Part shown: piece by piece, positions 15,584 to 23,566 of the stretch
Layout of the letters: every line of letters begins with the position of its first letter
Position numbering within the stretch: the first letter of the stretch is position 1
From: Rathayibacter sp. VKM Ac-2760
GTDB lineage: Bacteria > Actinomycetota > Actinomycetes > Actinomycetales > Microbacteriaceae
DNA: 64,000 nt
Direction: 5' to 3'
Assembly: GCF_009834185.1 (NCBI RefSeq)
Contig: NZ_CP047173.1
Coordinates: 992,001-1,056,000 of the forward strand
Program-made: the position numbers and the translations under genes
Notes under the pieces: model-generated
Seen by the model: the letters and a program-made list of their open reading frames with translations, nothing else
What the model was told of the DNA's origin: nothing
The model's database searches: none

Positions 15584-15805
15584 CATCGCCCTTTCAGGAT
15601 CCGGCGGCGGTGGTCCTTCGAGCAGGCGGGAGGCGGCTGTCCGCCCCGACCGACCCCGCTTCCGCGCGCCGCGTTCAGTCAAGCCCGGTAATGAGTCCGG
15701 GCTGTTTCGGCAGTGTCACCCCTCCGAGAACAAAGGCGAGATGTCCCCCGTAAGGGAGGGGAGGCCGGGCTTCCGGCTCCCGGATCTGCTCTCGGGCGGG
15801 TCTGG

Positions 15806-15811
15806 CACGAT
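15806..15811 (+). promoter_or_regulatory. -10-like CACGAT before the DUF998 gene
   Basis: CACGAT ends six bases before the GTG at 15818, the spacing expected for a leaderless mRNA. It is a weak hexamer on its own; the repeated spacing elsewhere in the window is the argument. A hairpin (15682-15703, AGCCCGG/CCGGGCT) lies further upstream in the same divergent gap. Confidence 0.35.
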
Positions 15812-15817
15812 GGGGAG

Positions 15818-16546
15818 GTGCGACGACGAGCGAACGGCCCTCTCCTCGTGGGCGGCGCGCTCCTGGTCCTGGCCGGTCTTGCCCTGCTGCTCGCGGCGCG
15901 GATCAGCATCGGAACGAGCCGCTGGGTCTACGTGAGCGAGATGGGCGCTCCGGATCTGCCGACGGCGGGCACCTTCCGGATCGCGCTGCTGCTGGTCGCG
16001 GCCGGCGGCACCGCGATCGCGATCGGAGCGCGTGCGGTGCGGACACGGCTGCTGCCGGCCCTCCCGCCCGCGCTGGCGATCCTGCTCGCCGCGGGCTGCT
16101 TCGCTCTCGCCTCGCAGATCACCTGCTCAGCCGGCTGCCCGCTCCCGGTCGGACCGCGTTTCAGCTGGCAGGACCTGATCCACACCTCCGCCGCGGTCCT
16201 CGGCTTCGCATCGGCCTGCCTGGCGATGCTGCAGCTCGCGACGGCGCGGGAGCGGCCAGGGGTCGCCCGGCTGTCGCTGATCGCGGGGATCGCGGTGGCC
16301 CTGGTCGCCGGCGCGGGCGCGATCCTCTCGCTGCTCCGGCTGTGGCTGGGGGTCGGCGGCACGCTCGAGTTCGTCGCCACCGGGATCGCGGTGCTCTGGC
16401 TCGCGGTCGTGGGGTTCGTTCTCGCCGGCGAGGAGCTCAGCGCCCGAGCCACTCGCGGACGTGCCCGCGGATCCGCTCCTGCTGCTGAGCCAGACCGGCG
16501 TCGCGGGACGGGACCTGCTCGAGGTCTGCGTCCGGAAGAGCCCTAG
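15818..16546 (+). CDS. DUF998-type membrane protein
   Basis: About 242 residues with six hydrophobic segments from residue ~8 onward (LLVGGALLVLAGLALLLAA; FRIALLLVAAGGTAIAIGA; ALAILLAAGCFALA; DLIHTSAAVLGFASACLAML; LSLIAGIAVALVAGAGAILS; FVATGIAVLWLAVVGFVL). The extracellular loop CSAGCP and the D-L-I-H-T-SAA helix resemble DUF998, an uncharacterised bacterial membrane family. The GTG at 15818 is chosen over 15713 because it starts just before the first helix. The polar C-terminal ~37 residues overlap the 3' end of the convergent hydrolase by 110 bp, which is unusual; part of that tail may be a consequence of a lost stop codon. Confidence 0.65.
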   Translation: MRRRANGPLLVGGALLVLAGLALLLAARISIGTSRWVYVSEMGAPDLPTAGTFRIALLLVAAGGTAIAIGARAVRTRLLPALPPALAILLAAGCFALASQITCSAGCPLPVGPRFSWQDLIHTSAAVLGFASACLAMLQLATARERPGVARLSLIAGIAVALVAGAGAILSLLRLWLGVGGTLEFVATGIAVLWLAVVGFVLAGEELSARATRGRARGSAPAAEPDRRRGTGPARGLRPEEP

Positions 16547-17189
16547 CCCACGCCTCCGCGACGGCGACCGGGTGCACGGGGTCGCGCTCGGCCGTGATCA
16601 CGAGGGTGCGGGCGATCACGTCGCCGAGCTCTCCCGAGTCGCGGTAGGCGGCGTTGCGCGGGATCTCCGCGAGGCGGACCGCCCGCTCCTCGGCCTGCGG
16701 CGACCGGAACTGGAGGCAGAGCGCCTCGGCCGACGCCGGCGACACCTGCGCGGCGCGCTCGAAGAGGCCCGAGGCGCGGAAGATCCGCTCGCCGCGCTTG
16801 GCGCCGTGGTCGTGCAGCAGCTGCGCGATGACGGGGAAGACCGAGAGGTTCTCCGGCAGCGGCTCCGCGGTGAAGGCGGGGCGGACGAACACGGCCCGGT
16901 CGATCGGCAGGATCTTGCGGCTGGCGAGGCGCAGCGCGATCGCGGCGCCCATCGAGATGCCGAGGACGGTGAGCGGCTTGTGCGCGGCCCCCGCCCGGAC
17001 CACCTCCTCGGTGACCTCGTCGGCGAGGGCGTCGAGCGAGAAGTCCGCACTGCCGCCGATCAGCTCGGAGGCGCCGTGGGCGCGGACGTCCGGTGCGATC
17101 ACCTCGGTGCCGGCCGGCAGCGCCGCGCGCAGGAGTCCGAGCGGCTGGGAGCGGTCGCCGCCCAGGCCGTGCAGGAGCAGGGCGGTCAC
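16437..17189 (-). CDS. Alpha/beta hydrolase
   Basis: A 250-residue alpha/beta hydrolase. HGLGGDRSQ near the N-terminus forms the oxyanion region, the nucleophile elbow is GISMG (Ser79), and Asp203 lies in LVITAERDPVHP, a normal acid position. The expected C-terminal 'GH' histidine is not obvious; only His243 is nearby, so activity is uncertain. The GTG start overlaps the stop of the YqaJ-type gene (GTGA), so the two genes are translationally coupled. Substrate unknown. Confidence 0.82.
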   Translation of the reverse strand: MTALLLHGLGGDRSQPLGLLRAALPAGTEVIAPDVRAHGASELIGGSADFSLDALADEVTEEVVRAGAAHKPLTVLGISMGAAIALRLASRKILPIDRAVFVRPAFTAEPLPENLSVFPVIAQLLHDHGAKRGERIFRASGLFERAAQVSPASAEALCLQFRSPQAEERAVRLAEIPRNAAYRDSGELGDVIARTLVITAERDPVHPVAVAEAWARALPDADLEQVPSRDAGLAQQQERIRGHVREWLGR

Positions 17190-17833
17190 CGCCGGCCCGC
17201 GCGGGTTCTCTCGTGCAGCTCGGCCATCAGCAGGCCGGCGAGGCGGACGAGCACGTGGATCTCGTCCTCGTCGCGGTCGACCCAGCGGAACTCGGGGACG
17301 GCGTCGATCGGGACGAAGTCGCGGTGCTGCTCCCAGACGACGAGGGTGCGCTCGGCGCCGAGGACGTACTGCTGCCAGAAGACCTGGCGCAGGTAGTGGC
17401 GCGGGATGCTCCGCCACTGCTTCGAGGTCGTCTTGATCTCGCAGAGCTCGAGGCGACCGTCCTCGCGGAGGCCGATGCCGTCGGGAGTGGCCAGGTGGCG
17501 GCGCTCCTGGCTGGCGTGGAACAGGGTGCTGCTCGGTTCGATGGCGTGCTCGCGGCGCACCCAGGCGGCGATCTCCGGCTCGCGGGCGCGGCCGTGGTCG
17601 GTGAAGGCGTTGCCGCTGAAGCTCGAGCCGTAGAGCTTGTCGAGCGCGGCGCGATCGATGGCCGCGGGGGAGGAGAGGCGGGCGACGTCGGTCGCGGTGA
17701 TGCCCCGCGAGCGGGCGCGCAGCCAGGCGACGCGGTCGGAGGAGTCGGCGACGACCCTGCGGAGGTGCGGCGGCTTCGCGTCCACGAAGACGGGTTGCGT
17801 CTCCCAGGGGAACGAGAGCTGCAGATCGGGCAC
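17186..17833 (-). CDS. YqaJ/lambda-exonuclease-like PD-(D/E)xK nuclease
   Basis: A 215-residue protein with the YqaJ viral recombinase core: RxxGITATDV near the N-terminus, a glutamate in HGRAREPEIA (Glu85), then ATPDGI (Asp118) and LCEIKTT (Glu132, Lys134), the catalytic PD-(D/E)xK set. Relatives are phage recombination exonucleases that degrade one strand of duplex DNA. Here no phage gene is near: it is coupled by a four-base overlap to an alpha/beta hydrolase. The likely start is the GTG at 17833; a TTG at 17869 would add 12 residues. A role in genome maintenance or anti-phage function is possible but not shown. Confidence 0.8.
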   Translation of the reverse strand: MPDLQLSFPWETQPVFVDAKPPHLRRVVADSSDRVAWLRARSRGITATDVARLSSPAAIDRAALDKLYGSSFSGNAFTDHGRAREPEIAAWVRREHAIEPSSTLFHASQERRHLATPDGIGLREDGRLELCEIKTTSKQWRSIPRHYLRQVFWQQYVLGAERTLVVWEQHRDFVPIDAVPEFRWVDRDEDEIHVLVRLAGLLMAELHERTRAGRR

Positions 17834-17918
17834 CGATTCATTCTCTGCCTCCGGAGCGGTCCTGCCCAACCGGCACGCCGGGTGCCGGTGTTCGCCCGGC
17901 GCGAGATCGAGCGGCGGG

Positions 17919-19091
17919 TCAGGCGTCGAGGAAGGCGTCGACCTCGGCGGGGGAGAGCAGGTGGCGGCGGACCATCAGGGCGGCGCCGCGGACGCCGCCG
18001 CCGGTGTCGCCGGAGGCCTGCACGATGTCGAGCGCACGGGTCGCCAGGGGCAGGGAGCGGCGGTAGACCACCTCGCGGACGCCGGCGAGGACCTCGTGGC
18101 TCGCCTCCGCGATGCTGCCGCCGATGACGATGACCGAGGGGTTGAGCAGGTTGACGCAGGTCGCCAGGACCTCGCCGAGGTCGCGGCCGGCGGCGCGGGT
18201 CAGCTCGACGGTGGTCGGCTCACCCGCGGTGAGCAGGGCGACGACGTCGGCGGTGGTGGTGACCGGGCCGCCCGCGGCGGTGAGCCGGCCGGCGGCGGCG
18301 AGGCGGCGGGCGATGGCCGAGCCGCTCGCGATCGCCTCGAGATCGGCCTCGCCGCGGTCGCCGGGCACCTGCACGTGGCCGAGGTCGCCGGCCGCGCCGA
18401 GCGCGCCGCGCTGGAGGGCGCCTCCGCTGACGATGCCGGCGCCGATGCCGGTGGAGACCTTGACGTAGAGCAGGTCGTCGACCTCGGCGTAGTGGTCGGC
18501 GTGCTCGCCGAGGGCGAGGAGATTGACGTCGTTGTCGACGAGGACGGGCACGGGCAGGCGACGCGCGACGCACTCGGGGATGTCGAAGCGGTCCCAGCCC
18601 GGCATGATCGGCGGCTTCACCGGGCGGCCGGTCGCGTGCTCGACCGGTCCGGGGACGCCGACGCCGACGCCCGCGAGCGGACCGGCGGCCGAGGCCTCCT
18701 CGAGGAGGGCGTCGGCGACGTCGAGGGCGTGGCCGAGGACGACCAGGGGGCCGTCGGCGATCGCGATCGCCTCGCGGCGCTCCGCGAGCACGCGGCCGTC
18801 GAGATCGGTGAGGGCGACGGTGGCGTGCGCGGCGCCGAGGTCGATCGCGAGGAGGCTGCGCGCCCGGGCGTCGAACGCCACGCGGCCGGCCGGGCGGCCG
18901 CCGGAGGAGGGGGCGTCGTCGCGGCGGGCGACCAGGCCGGTGGCGATCAGGGTGTCCAGCTGGGCGGACACCGCGGCTCGGGGCGAACCGGTCTCGGCGA
19001 CGACGTCGGCCCGGGTGCGCGCCGCGCCGTCGGCCAGGAGGAGCAGCAGCTCGCCGACCGGACTGATCGGGGAGCGGCGCCGCGGTGACAT
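17919..19091 (-). CDS. ROK family transcriptional regulator
   Basis: A 390-residue ROK repressor. The N-terminal winged helix (~residues 5-60, PVGELLLLLADGAARTRADV) binds DNA; the rest is a sugar-kinase-like fold with LLAIDLGAAHATVALTDLDG, GVGVGVPGPV, and VDNDVNLLALGE. The zinc-binding CxCGxxGCxE motif of ROK proteins is missing: the corresponding region reads GHVQVPGDRGEADLEAIASG, without cysteines. ATG start at 19091. It is divergent from a sugar/polyol operon and probably represses it, released by a sugar. Confidence 0.88.
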   Translation of the reverse strand: MSPRRRSPISPVGELLLLLADGAARTRADVVAETGSPRAAVSAQLDTLIATGLVARRDDAPSSGGRPAGRVAFDARARSLLAIDLGAAHATVALTDLDGRVLAERREAIAIADGPLVVLGHALDVADALLEEASAAGPLAGVGVGVPGPVEHATGRPVKPPIMPGWDRFDIPECVARRLPVPVLVDNDVNLLALGEHADHYAEVDDLLYVKVSTGIGAGIVSGGALQRGALGAAGDLGHVQVPGDRGEADLEAIASGSAIARRLAAAGRLTAAGGPVTTTADVVALLTAGEPTTVELTRAAGRDLGEVLATCVNLLNPSVIVIGGSIAEASHEVLAGVREVVYRRSLPLATRALDIVQASGDTGGGVRGAALMVRRHLLSPAEVDAFLDA

Positions 19092-19167
19092 GGCTGGAGT
19101 CAACCACAGGGCGACCACTTCTGCGCGCCGGGATCCCGCTTGGCGACCCCACTCCACGGGGTTTTGC

Positions 19168-19196
19168 TTGTTGATGATCAAAAGTCCGCGTAGGGT
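19168..19196 (+). promoter_or_regulatory. Promoter with internal operator for the sugar operon
   Basis: -35 TTGTTG (19168-19173) and -10 TAGGGT (19191-19196) with a 17-bp spacer. The palindrome TTGATGATCAA (19171-19181) overlaps the -35 and spacer, an ideal place for repression by the divergent ROK protein. Confidence 0.55.
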
Positions 19197-19237
19197 CGAG
19201 GAATCAGTGATTCGACGTCGATCAGGAGCACCCACCG

Positions 19238-19987
19238 GTGGCCACACCCTCAGACCTCTCCGTTCAGCTCTACTCGGTCCGCGACGCGCTCGCCGCCGAT
19301 CTGCCCGCCGCGCTCGACCGGCTCGCCGGCATCGGCTTCACGAAGGTCGAGCTCTTCGACTTCGTGACCCGCGCCGACGCCTATCGCGCCGCACTCCCGG
19401 CCAGCGGACTCACGGCGCCGAGCGCGCACGCCCGGCTCCTCGAGGAGGGCGCGGCGGTGGACGAGATCCTCGACGCCGCCGCCTCGCTCGGCGTGCAGAC
19501 CGTGATCGATCCGATGGTCGACCCCGCCCGCTGGACCACGGCGGACGGCGTGTCGGCGATCGCCGACGAGCTCAACGCGCTCGTCGACTCCGCCGCCGCC
19601 CGCGGACTGGCGCTCGGCTACCACAACCACGCCTTCGAGTTCGAGAACCGGATCGACGGCCGCAGCGCCTACGAGCACCTCGCGAGCCTGCTCGACCCGC
19701 GGATCGTCCTCGAGCTCGACACCTACTGGGCCGCCGTCGGCGGCGACGACCCGGTCGAGGTGCTCGGCCGCCTCGGCGACCGCGTGCGGTTCCTGCACGT
19801 GAAGGACGGGCCGATCTCGAGCGACACCTCCGAGCAGCTGCCCGCGGGCGAGGGGGCGATGGACGTCCCGGCGATCCTCGCCGCCGCACCGCAGGCCCTG
19901 GCCGTCCTAGAGTTCGACGCCTACGCGGGCGACGTCTTCGAGGGCCTCGCCTCCGGCCGCCGCTACGTCTCGGAGCTCGGCGCATGA
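19238..19987 (+). CDS. Sugar phosphate isomerase/epimerase (TIM-barrel, AP endonuclease 2 family)
   Basis: A 249-residue xylose-isomerase-like TIM barrel, the group that includes inosose isomerases and 3-keto-sugar enzymes. Landmarks: VQLYSVRDAL at the start, GFTKVELFDF, ALGYHNHAFEF (metal-binding His and Glu), VLELDTYWAAVGG and FLHVKDG. Start GTG with AGGAG upstream. First gene of a three-gene operon; its stop overlaps the next start by ATGA. With two Gfo/Idh/MocA enzymes it suggests oxidation and rearrangement of a sugar or cyclitol. Confidence 0.88.
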   Translation: MATPSDLSVQLYSVRDALAADLPAALDRLAGIGFTKVELFDFVTRADAYRAALPASGLTAPSAHARLLEEGAAVDEILDAAASLGVQTVIDPMVDPARWTTADGVSAIADELNALVDSAAARGLALGYHNHAFEFENRIDGRSAYEHLASLLDPRIVLELDTYWAAVGGDDPVEVLGRLGDRVRFLHVKDGPISSDTSEQLPAGEGAMDVPAILAAAPQALAVLEFDAYAGDVFEGLASGRRYVSELGA

Positions 19988-21093
19988 GCGGCGCGGGCCG
20001 CGTCGGCGTCGGCGTCATCGGCGCCGGCAACATCAGCACGCAGTACCTCACCAACCTCACCGTCTTCCCCGACCTCGAGGTGCTCTTCGTCGCCGACATC
20101 GACCTCGATCGCGCGAAGGCGCAGGCCGAGGCGTTCGGCGTGCCGGCCTCGGGCTCGGTGGACGAGCTGCTCGCGCACCCCGGCATCGAGATCGTCGTGA
20201 ATCTGACGATCCCGGCCGCGCACGTCGAGGTGGCGCGCAAGGCCGTCGAGGCGGGCAAGCACGTCTGGACCGAGAAGCCGTTCTCGCTCGACCGCGACAG
20301 CGGCGTCGAGCTGCTCGCGCTCGCGAAGGAGAAGGGGCTGCGGGTCGCGACGGCGCCCGACACCTTCCTCGGCGCCGGTCTGCAGACCGCGCAGCGCCTG
20401 ATCGAGGGCGGAGCCATCGGCACGCCGCTCTCGGCGATCACGCTCTTCCAGGGTCCCGGACCCGAGGGCTGGCACCCGAATCCCGAGTTCTTCTTCACCG
20501 CCGGCGGCGGGCCGCTGCTCGACATGGGGCCGTACTACATCACGACCCTCGTGCAGAACCTCGGCCCGGTCGAGAGCGTCACCGCGGTCTCGTCGCAGGC
20601 GCGGGCGACCCGCACGGTCGGCTCCGGCCCGCGCGAGGGGACCGAGTTCCCCGTCACGATCCCGACGCACATCGGCGGGCTCCTGCGCTTCGAGTCGGGC
20701 GCCTCGGCGCAGGGCGTCTGGAGCTTCGAGTCGAGCCTGCCGCGGATGGGCTTCGTCGAGATCAACGGCTCCGAGGGCACCCTGGTGCTCCCTGATCCGA
20801 ACATGCACGACGGCGAGCTGACCCTGTACCGGCGCGGCGAGTCCGAGCCGGAGGTCGTGCAGGCGACCGGCTCGACCGCCTCGCGCGGCACCGGTGTGCT
20901 CGAGCTCGCCCGCGCGATCCGGGCCGACCGGCCCGAGGCGGCCTCCGGTGACCTGGCGTACCACGTGACCGACGTGATGCTGTCGCTGCTCGAGGCCGCC
21001 GAGAGCGGCGAGAAGGTGCTCGTCGAGAGCACCGTCGCGCCGCGCCCCGCTCTGCCGGAGGACTGGGACCCGAGCGAAGCGACGCTCGTCTGA
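19984..21093 (+). CDS. Gfo/Idh/MocA family oxidoreductase
   Basis: A 369-residue NAD(P)-dependent dehydrogenase. The Rossmann motif is GVGVIGAGNISTQYL, and the catalytic-site motif TEKPF (~residue 97) is present. The C-terminal substrate domain contains GGGPLLDMGPYYITTL, where Asp and the following Tyr/His region bind substrate. Such enzymes oxidise sugars, inositols or their keto forms. It is coupled upstream to the TIM-barrel gene (ATGA) and downstream to another Gfo/Idh/MocA gene (TGATG). Confidence 0.9.
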   Translation: MSGAGRVGVGVIGAGNISTQYLTNLTVFPDLEVLFVADIDLDRAKAQAEAFGVPASGSVDELLAHPGIEIVVNLTIPAAHVEVARKAVEAGKHVWTEKPFSLDRDSGVELLALAKEKGLRVATAPDTFLGAGLQTAQRLIEGGAIGTPLSAITLFQGPGPEGWHPNPEFFFTAGGGPLLDMGPYYITTLVQNLGPVESVTAVSSQARATRTVGSGPREGTEFPVTIPTHIGGLLRFESGASAQGVWSFESSLPRMGFVEINGSEGTLVLPDPNMHDGELTLYRRGESEPEVVQATGSTASRGTGVLELARAIRADRPEAASGDLAYHVTDVMLSLLEAAESGEKVLVESTVAPRPALPEDWDPSEATLV

Positions 21094-22175
21094 TGGGCGG
21101 ACCCCTGCGGGTCGGCGTGCTCGGCGGCGGCTTCATGGCCGCCGTGCACAGCCGCGCGGCCCGCAGCGCCGGGGCGGTGCTCGCGGGCGTCGCCTCCTCC
21201 AGCCCCGCGAAGGGGGAGCGGGCGGCGAGCGAGCTCGGCTTCGAGCGGGCGTTCGCCGACGCGCGGGCGCTGATCGAGGACGACTCGATCGACGTCGTGC
21301 ACGTCTGCACGCCGAACGGGACGCACGCCGAGCTGGCGCTGGCCGCGATCGCGGCGGGGAAGCACGTCGTCTGCGAGAAGCCGCTCGCGGCGACGACGGC
21401 GGAGGCGACCGCGCTCGTCGAGGCCGCCTCCGCCGCGGGCGTGGTCGCGACCGTGCCGTTCGCCTACCGGTTCCACCCGATGGTGCGCGAGGCCCGGGCG
21501 CGGGTCGCCGCCGGTGAGACCGGCCGGCTCGTCACCGTGCGCGGCAGCTACCTGCAGGACTGGCTGCTCGGCGCCGCCGACGACAACTGGCGCGTCGATC
21601 CGGCCGCCGGCGGGCGCTCGCGCGCCTTCGCCGACATCGGATCGCACCTGGTCGACCTGCTCGAGTTCGTGACCGGCGAGCGGATCGCGGCGCTGGCCTC
21701 GATCACGAGCACCGTGCACGCCGAGCGCGGCGGCCGGCCGGTCGAGACGGAGGACGCCGCGGGCGTGATCGTCCGCCTCGCGGGCGGCGCGGTCGGCACG
21801 CTCCTCGTCTCGCAGGTGACCGCCGGGCACCGCAACGAGCTCGTGCTCGAGGTGTCGGGGCTCGAGGAGTCGCTGCGCTTCGAGCAGGAGCTGCCCGAGA
21901 CGCTCTGGGTCGGGCGGCGCGACAGCGCGACGCTCGTTCCGCGAGACGGGTCGATCCTCCGCCCGGATGCCGCGCGGCTCTCGATCGTGCCGAGCGGACA
22001 TCCGATGGGCTACCAGGACGCGTTCACCGCGTTCGCCCGCGACACCTACGCGGCGGTCGCGGGAGCGGAGGTCGAGGGTCTGCCGACCTTCGCCGACGGC
22101 CTGCGCGCCGCGCGCATCACCGACGCGGTCCTCGACGCGTCCGCGGCGGGCGCCTGGGTCGACGTGCCGGCCTAG
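21093..22175 (+). CDS. Gfo/Idh/MocA family oxidoreductase
   Basis: A 360-residue dehydrogenase distinct from its upstream neighbour. Motifs are GVLGGGFMAAVHSRA (nucleotide binding), VVCEKPLA (~92-99) and RSRAFADIGSHLVDLLEF, which holds the catalytic His region. The start codon shares one base with the previous stop, so translation is coupled. Third and last gene of the operon; a family B palindrome 7 bp after the stop probably ends transcription. Two non-identical dehydrogenases plus an isomerase imply an oxidation-isomerisation-reduction route. Confidence 0.9.
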   Translation: MGGPLRVGVLGGGFMAAVHSRAARSAGAVLAGVASSSPAKGERAASELGFERAFADARALIEDDSIDVVHVCTPNGTHAELALAAIAAGKHVVCEKPLAATTAEATALVEAASAAGVVATVPFAYRFHPMVREARARVAAGETGRLVTVRGSYLQDWLLGAADDNWRVDPAAGGRSRAFADIGSHLVDLLEFVTGERIAALASITSTVHAERGGRPVETEDAAGVIVRLAGGAVGTLLVSQVTAGHRNELVLEVSGLEESLRFEQELPETLWVGRRDSATLVPRDGSILRPDAARLSIVPSGHPMGYQDAFTAFARDTYAAVAGAEVEGLPTFADGLRAARITDAVLDASAAGAWVDVPA

Positions 22176-22181
22176 CCACCT

Positions 22182-22244
22182 CCGCGAGATGCCACTTGTG
22201 CACGCTTTTCACGGCGTGTCGCGTGCACAAGTGGCATCTCGCGG
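22182..22244. repeat. Palindromic repeat family B, copy 3
   Basis: Arms CCGCGAGATGCCACTTGTGC and its complement, centre TTTTCACGGCGTGTC. Situated between two convergent genes, 6 bp from one stop and 7 bp from the other, so it must act on or at both ends. Confidence 0.9.
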
Positions 22245-22251
22245 CGGGGGA

Positions 22252-22632
22252 CTACTCGGCGTCCTTGGCGGCGCGCTCGGACTTCAGGCGGGCCTGCTCG
22301 CGGCGGACCTCGGCGTAGGAGTTCTGCTCGACGCGGAGCCACTCCGGGACCTCGTCGAGGAGGGCCTGGATCTGCTCGGTGGTCAGCGCTTCGTCGACGC
22401 CGCCGCGGGCGAGGCCCGAGATCGAGACGTTGAGGCGCGAGGCGATCACGGGGCGCGGGTGCGGGCCGGTCTCGCGGAGCTTCGTCAGCCACTCGGGCGG
22501 GTTCGCGACGAGGTCGTCGTACTGCTCGCGCGTGATCGCCGACTCCTGGAACTCCTCCGGAGTCGCGGGGAGGAAGATCTGGAGCTTCTTCGCCGCGGTC
22601 GCAGCCTTCATCGTCTGTGTCGCCTTGGCCAT
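22252..22632 (-). CDS. DUF5997 family protein
   Basis: A 126-residue soluble protein of an uncharacterised actinobacterial family (DUF5997 by overall sequence: MKAATAAKKLQIFLPATPEE, then FQESAITREQYDDLVANPPEW). It resembles no enzyme I know. The pattern of a predicted helical core with a charged C-terminal tail (EQNSYAEVRREQARLKSERA) suggests a regulatory or binding role. It is divergent from a LysR-like substrate-binding protein across a 43-bp gap, a pairing common in this group. Confidence 0.75.
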   Translation of the reverse strand: MAKATQTMKAATAAKKLQIFLPATPEEFQESAITREQYDDLVANPPEWLTKLRETGPHPRPVIASRLNVSISGLARGGVDEALTTEQIQALLDEVPEWLRVEQNSYAEVRREQARLKSERAAKDAE

Positions 22633-22638
22633 GCGGCA

Positions 22639-22669
22639 ACCCTACCGGTGGGCGCGCAGGACCTACCCT
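22639..22669. promoter_or_regulatory. Back-to-back leaderless promoters
   Basis: On the reverse strand TAGGGT (22644-22639) lies six bases before the ATG at 22632. On the forward strand TACCCT (22664-22669) lies six bases before the ATG at 22676. Both genes would be transcribed from their start codons, divided by only 43 bp. Confidence 0.6.
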
Positions 22670-22675
22670 GGAGCG

Positions 22676-23566
22676 ATGAGCGACGAGCCGGACCCCCGCG
22701 AGAGCGACGACGCGGAGCCCGGCGACCTCGTGGCGGCCGGTGACCTCCCGGAGTCCGCCGAACCGGAGGCGCCCGGCGACGCCGAGCCTGAGGGCCCCGC
22801 ACTGCTGATCGCGCTCGTTCCCGGGGTCACGCCGACCAAGTGGACCCGCGTCTGGTCCGAGCGCCGCCCCGACCTGCGACTCCGGGTCCTCCCCATCGCG
22901 GAGAGCGAGCAGGAGGACGTGCTGCGCGACGGCCGGGCCCGGATCGTCTTCGTGCGCGGGGACGTGCGCAGCGACTCCGTCAGCTCGATCCTGCTCTACG
23001 AGGAGCAGCCGGTCGCGATCCTGCCCCGCGACCACGCCTTCGCCGACGCGGAGGAGATGGACGTCGCCGATCTCGCCGACGAGCACCTGCTGCAGGAGCC
23101 GGAGACGGTGCCGGAGTGGGCGGCGCTCGCCGCGGAGATCGCGGACGGGACCCGTCGGGCGCTGCCGCGGATGACCGGCCTCGACGACGCCGTCGAGCAG
23201 GTCGCGGCCGGCGTCGGCGTGCTGATCGTGCCGCAGTCGGTCGCGCGCGTGCACAGCCGGAAGGACGTGCGGGTCGTGCCGGTCACGGGGGTCGCGCCCA
23301 CCAGCATCCGGCTCGCCTGGGCGACCGAGGACAAGACCGACGACGTCGAGGACTTCATCGGCGTCGTGCGCGGCCGCAGCGCGAACACCACCCGGGGAAC
23401 CGCGGCGACGCCGAAGATCGAGTCGCGCGCGAAGGCGGCGAAGGCGAAGGCCCGCGAGGCGCGGGAGAAGGCCGAGAAGGCCGGCGGCGGCAAGAAGAAG
23501 CCGGCGCGGCCCGGCGGCACCGCGCGGCCGGCGGTGCGGCGGACGCGCAAGCCCCGTGGGCGCTGA
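22676..23566 (+). CDS. LysR-type substrate-binding domain protein without HTH
   Basis: A 296-residue protein whose middle (~45-230) is the periplasmic-binding-like effector domain of LysR regulators (LLIALVPGVTPTKWTRVWSE, PVAILPRDHAFADAEEMDVAD, QVAAGVGVLIVPQSVAR). The N-terminal DNA-binding domain is absent; instead there is an acidic leader of ~40 residues. The last ~65 residues are lysine/alanine-rich (KAAKAKAREAREKAEKAGGG), like a nucleic-acid-binding tail. Together with the divergent DUF5997 gene it may form a sensor pair. The next GNAT gene overlaps its end by 11 bp. Confidence 0.78.
   Translation: MSDEPDPRESDDAEPGDLVAAGDLPESAEPEAPGDAEPEGPALLIALVPGVTPTKWTRVWSERRPDLRLRVLPIAESEQEDVLRDGRARIVFVRGDVRSDSVSSILLYEEQPVAILPRDHAFADAEEMDVADLADEHLLQEPETVPEWAALAAEIADGTRRALPRMTGLDDAVEQVAAGVGVLIVPQSVARVHSRKDVRVVPVTGVAPTSIRLAWATEDKTDDVEDFIGVVRGRSANTTRGTAATPKIESRAKAAKAKAREAREKAEKAGGGKKKPARPGGTARPAVRRTRKPRGR

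Noticed and set aside
15682..15703. Terminator hairpin in the 15584-15817 gap
   Set aside because: The stem AGCCCGG/CCGGGCT is only 7 bp and lies between divergent starts, where no terminator is expected. It may be chance or a weak regulatory structure.
17186..17833. Prophage marker (YqaJ nuclease)
   Set aside because: No integrase, terminase, capsid, tail or lysis gene is near; the flanks are ordinary metabolic and regulatory genes.
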